From Megaustenia siamemsis (Eukaryota; Mollusca; Gastropoda; Stylommatophora; Ariophantidae): a stretch of 64,000 nt of DNA. Under the pieces are notes generated by a model that saw only the letters and a program-made list of their open reading frames with translations, did no database searches and was not told the origin of the DNA. The first letter of the stretch is position 1; every line of letters begins with the position of its first letter. The translations under genes and the position numbers were made by a program. Location of the stretch: the NCBI GenBank assembly GCA_032433765.1, contig JAVIAB010000160.1:40019117-40083116 (forward strand). The letters are read 5' to 3'. Positions 63,570-64,000 of the stretch are shown piece by piece.

Positions 63570-63762
63570 TTAAGTTCGCCATACAATATTTATTTGGGAA
63601 TACGATTGTTTGCCATTCTTCTAACATGGCCCAGCCACCTTAGTCTACGACTCCTAAGTGTTGCCATGATGGATGGGAGTTTGGCTCGTTGTAAAACATT
63701 ACAGTTGATTACTTTGTCCTCCCGTTTGATGTTCAATCTTTCAAAGGCAGCACACATAAAAG
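63570..63762 (-). mobile_element. LINE C-terminal fragment (RRLRWLGHVRRM)
   Basis: Minus translation gives AAFERLNIKREDKVINCNVL, QRAKLPSIMATLRSRRLRWL and GHVRRMANNRIPK. This is the standard ending of a large group of metazoan non-LTR RT ORFs. It is only about 65 codons, truncated on both sides. Confidence 0.8.
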
Positions 63763-63771
63763 CAGTTCCTT

Positions 63772-63858
63772 TAAACACGCACACATACACATATAAACAC
63801 ACACATATACACTTTGAAACACAAACATATACACATACATTTATAAACACACAAAAGA
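63772..63858. repeat. CA/TA-rich microsatellite
   Basis: ACACACATACACATATAAAC-type imperfect repeats. The last 140 bp of the window are unassigned. Confidence 0.85.
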
Positions 63859-64000
63859 GGGAAATCTACCCCAATTGTCCAAACAAGATTTATTTTGGAG
63901 TGGGGGAGGAGCGGGAAGGGAAAAGAGCCACCACGTGAAGGTATCCAGTGGTCTTAGTCAACATTGGTTCGCTGACCCTGACGCTATCAATCAGCATCCC

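Overview
The window is animal genomic DNA dominated by transposable elements and satellites. I found no host gene with a convincing exon structure. Three things point to a eukaryote, and in my judgement a lophotrochozoan, most likely a mollusc: dozens of broken non-LTR (LINE) reverse transcriptase fragments, several tRNA-derived SINE families with Pol III box A/B sequences and target-site duplications (TSDs), and very abundant micro- and minisatellites. The phylum is inferred from general familiarity with these repeat types, not proven. There is no bacterial gene, operon, rRNA, CRISPR array or functional tRNA gene.

Family names here are local labels. LINEs: RTfam-A (C-terminal FLGHVKR-type motif, GATGAT-rich 3' tail), RTfam-B (FADD box, GAAGAAG tail), RTfam-C (9.6 kb), RTfam-D (GHVMRR motif, GATGAT tail, about 13 pieces), RTfam-E (25.97 and 52.7 kb) and RTfam-H (RNase H-bearing). 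All are 5'-truncated and carry stops or frameshifts. SINEs: SINE-A (about 255 bp, 12 good copies plus diverged ones), SINE-B (about 330 bp), SINE-C (AT-rich, about 480 bp), SINE-D, SINE-E and SINE-F. The last two share a conserved 3' domain.

Layout. 0-10 kb: nested LINEs, RNase H LINE remnants, a 46-bp array, SINE-E with a nested SINE-B, and a 39-bp array. 10-17 kb: RTfam-C and RTfam-D copies with clean TSDs, SINE-A and SINE-C. 17.4-19.7 kb: a 21-bp satellite of about 107 units. 20-29 kb: SINEs, a G-rich 32-bp array, and a SINE-F carrying an 18-unit 39-bp array. 29.6-31 kb: RTfam-B with a nested SINE-A. 31.2-32.4 kb: the longest stretch with no recognised repeat. 32.4-38.2 kb: SINE-F with an internal duplication, a 23-bp array, an RTfam-D with a 48-bp array, a 21-bp array of about 67 units, and a SINE-E with a 76-bp array. 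38-50 kb: more SINE-A and RTfam-D, and 36-bp and 32/63-bp arrays. 50-57 kb: 28-, 35-, 29-, 27- and 32-bp arrays. 57-64 kb: a complete SINE-E, RTfam-A and RTfam-D, and 61-, 51- and about 65-bp arrays.

The main observation is that at least four minisatellites (25.0, 33.8, 37.2 and 53.8 kb) are amplified from segments inside identifiable TE copies, with the rest of the TE still flanking the array. Long open frames (up to 670 codons) lie in arrays whose unit is a multiple of 3 and are best read as artefacts. Intact protein function is not supported anywhere in the window.
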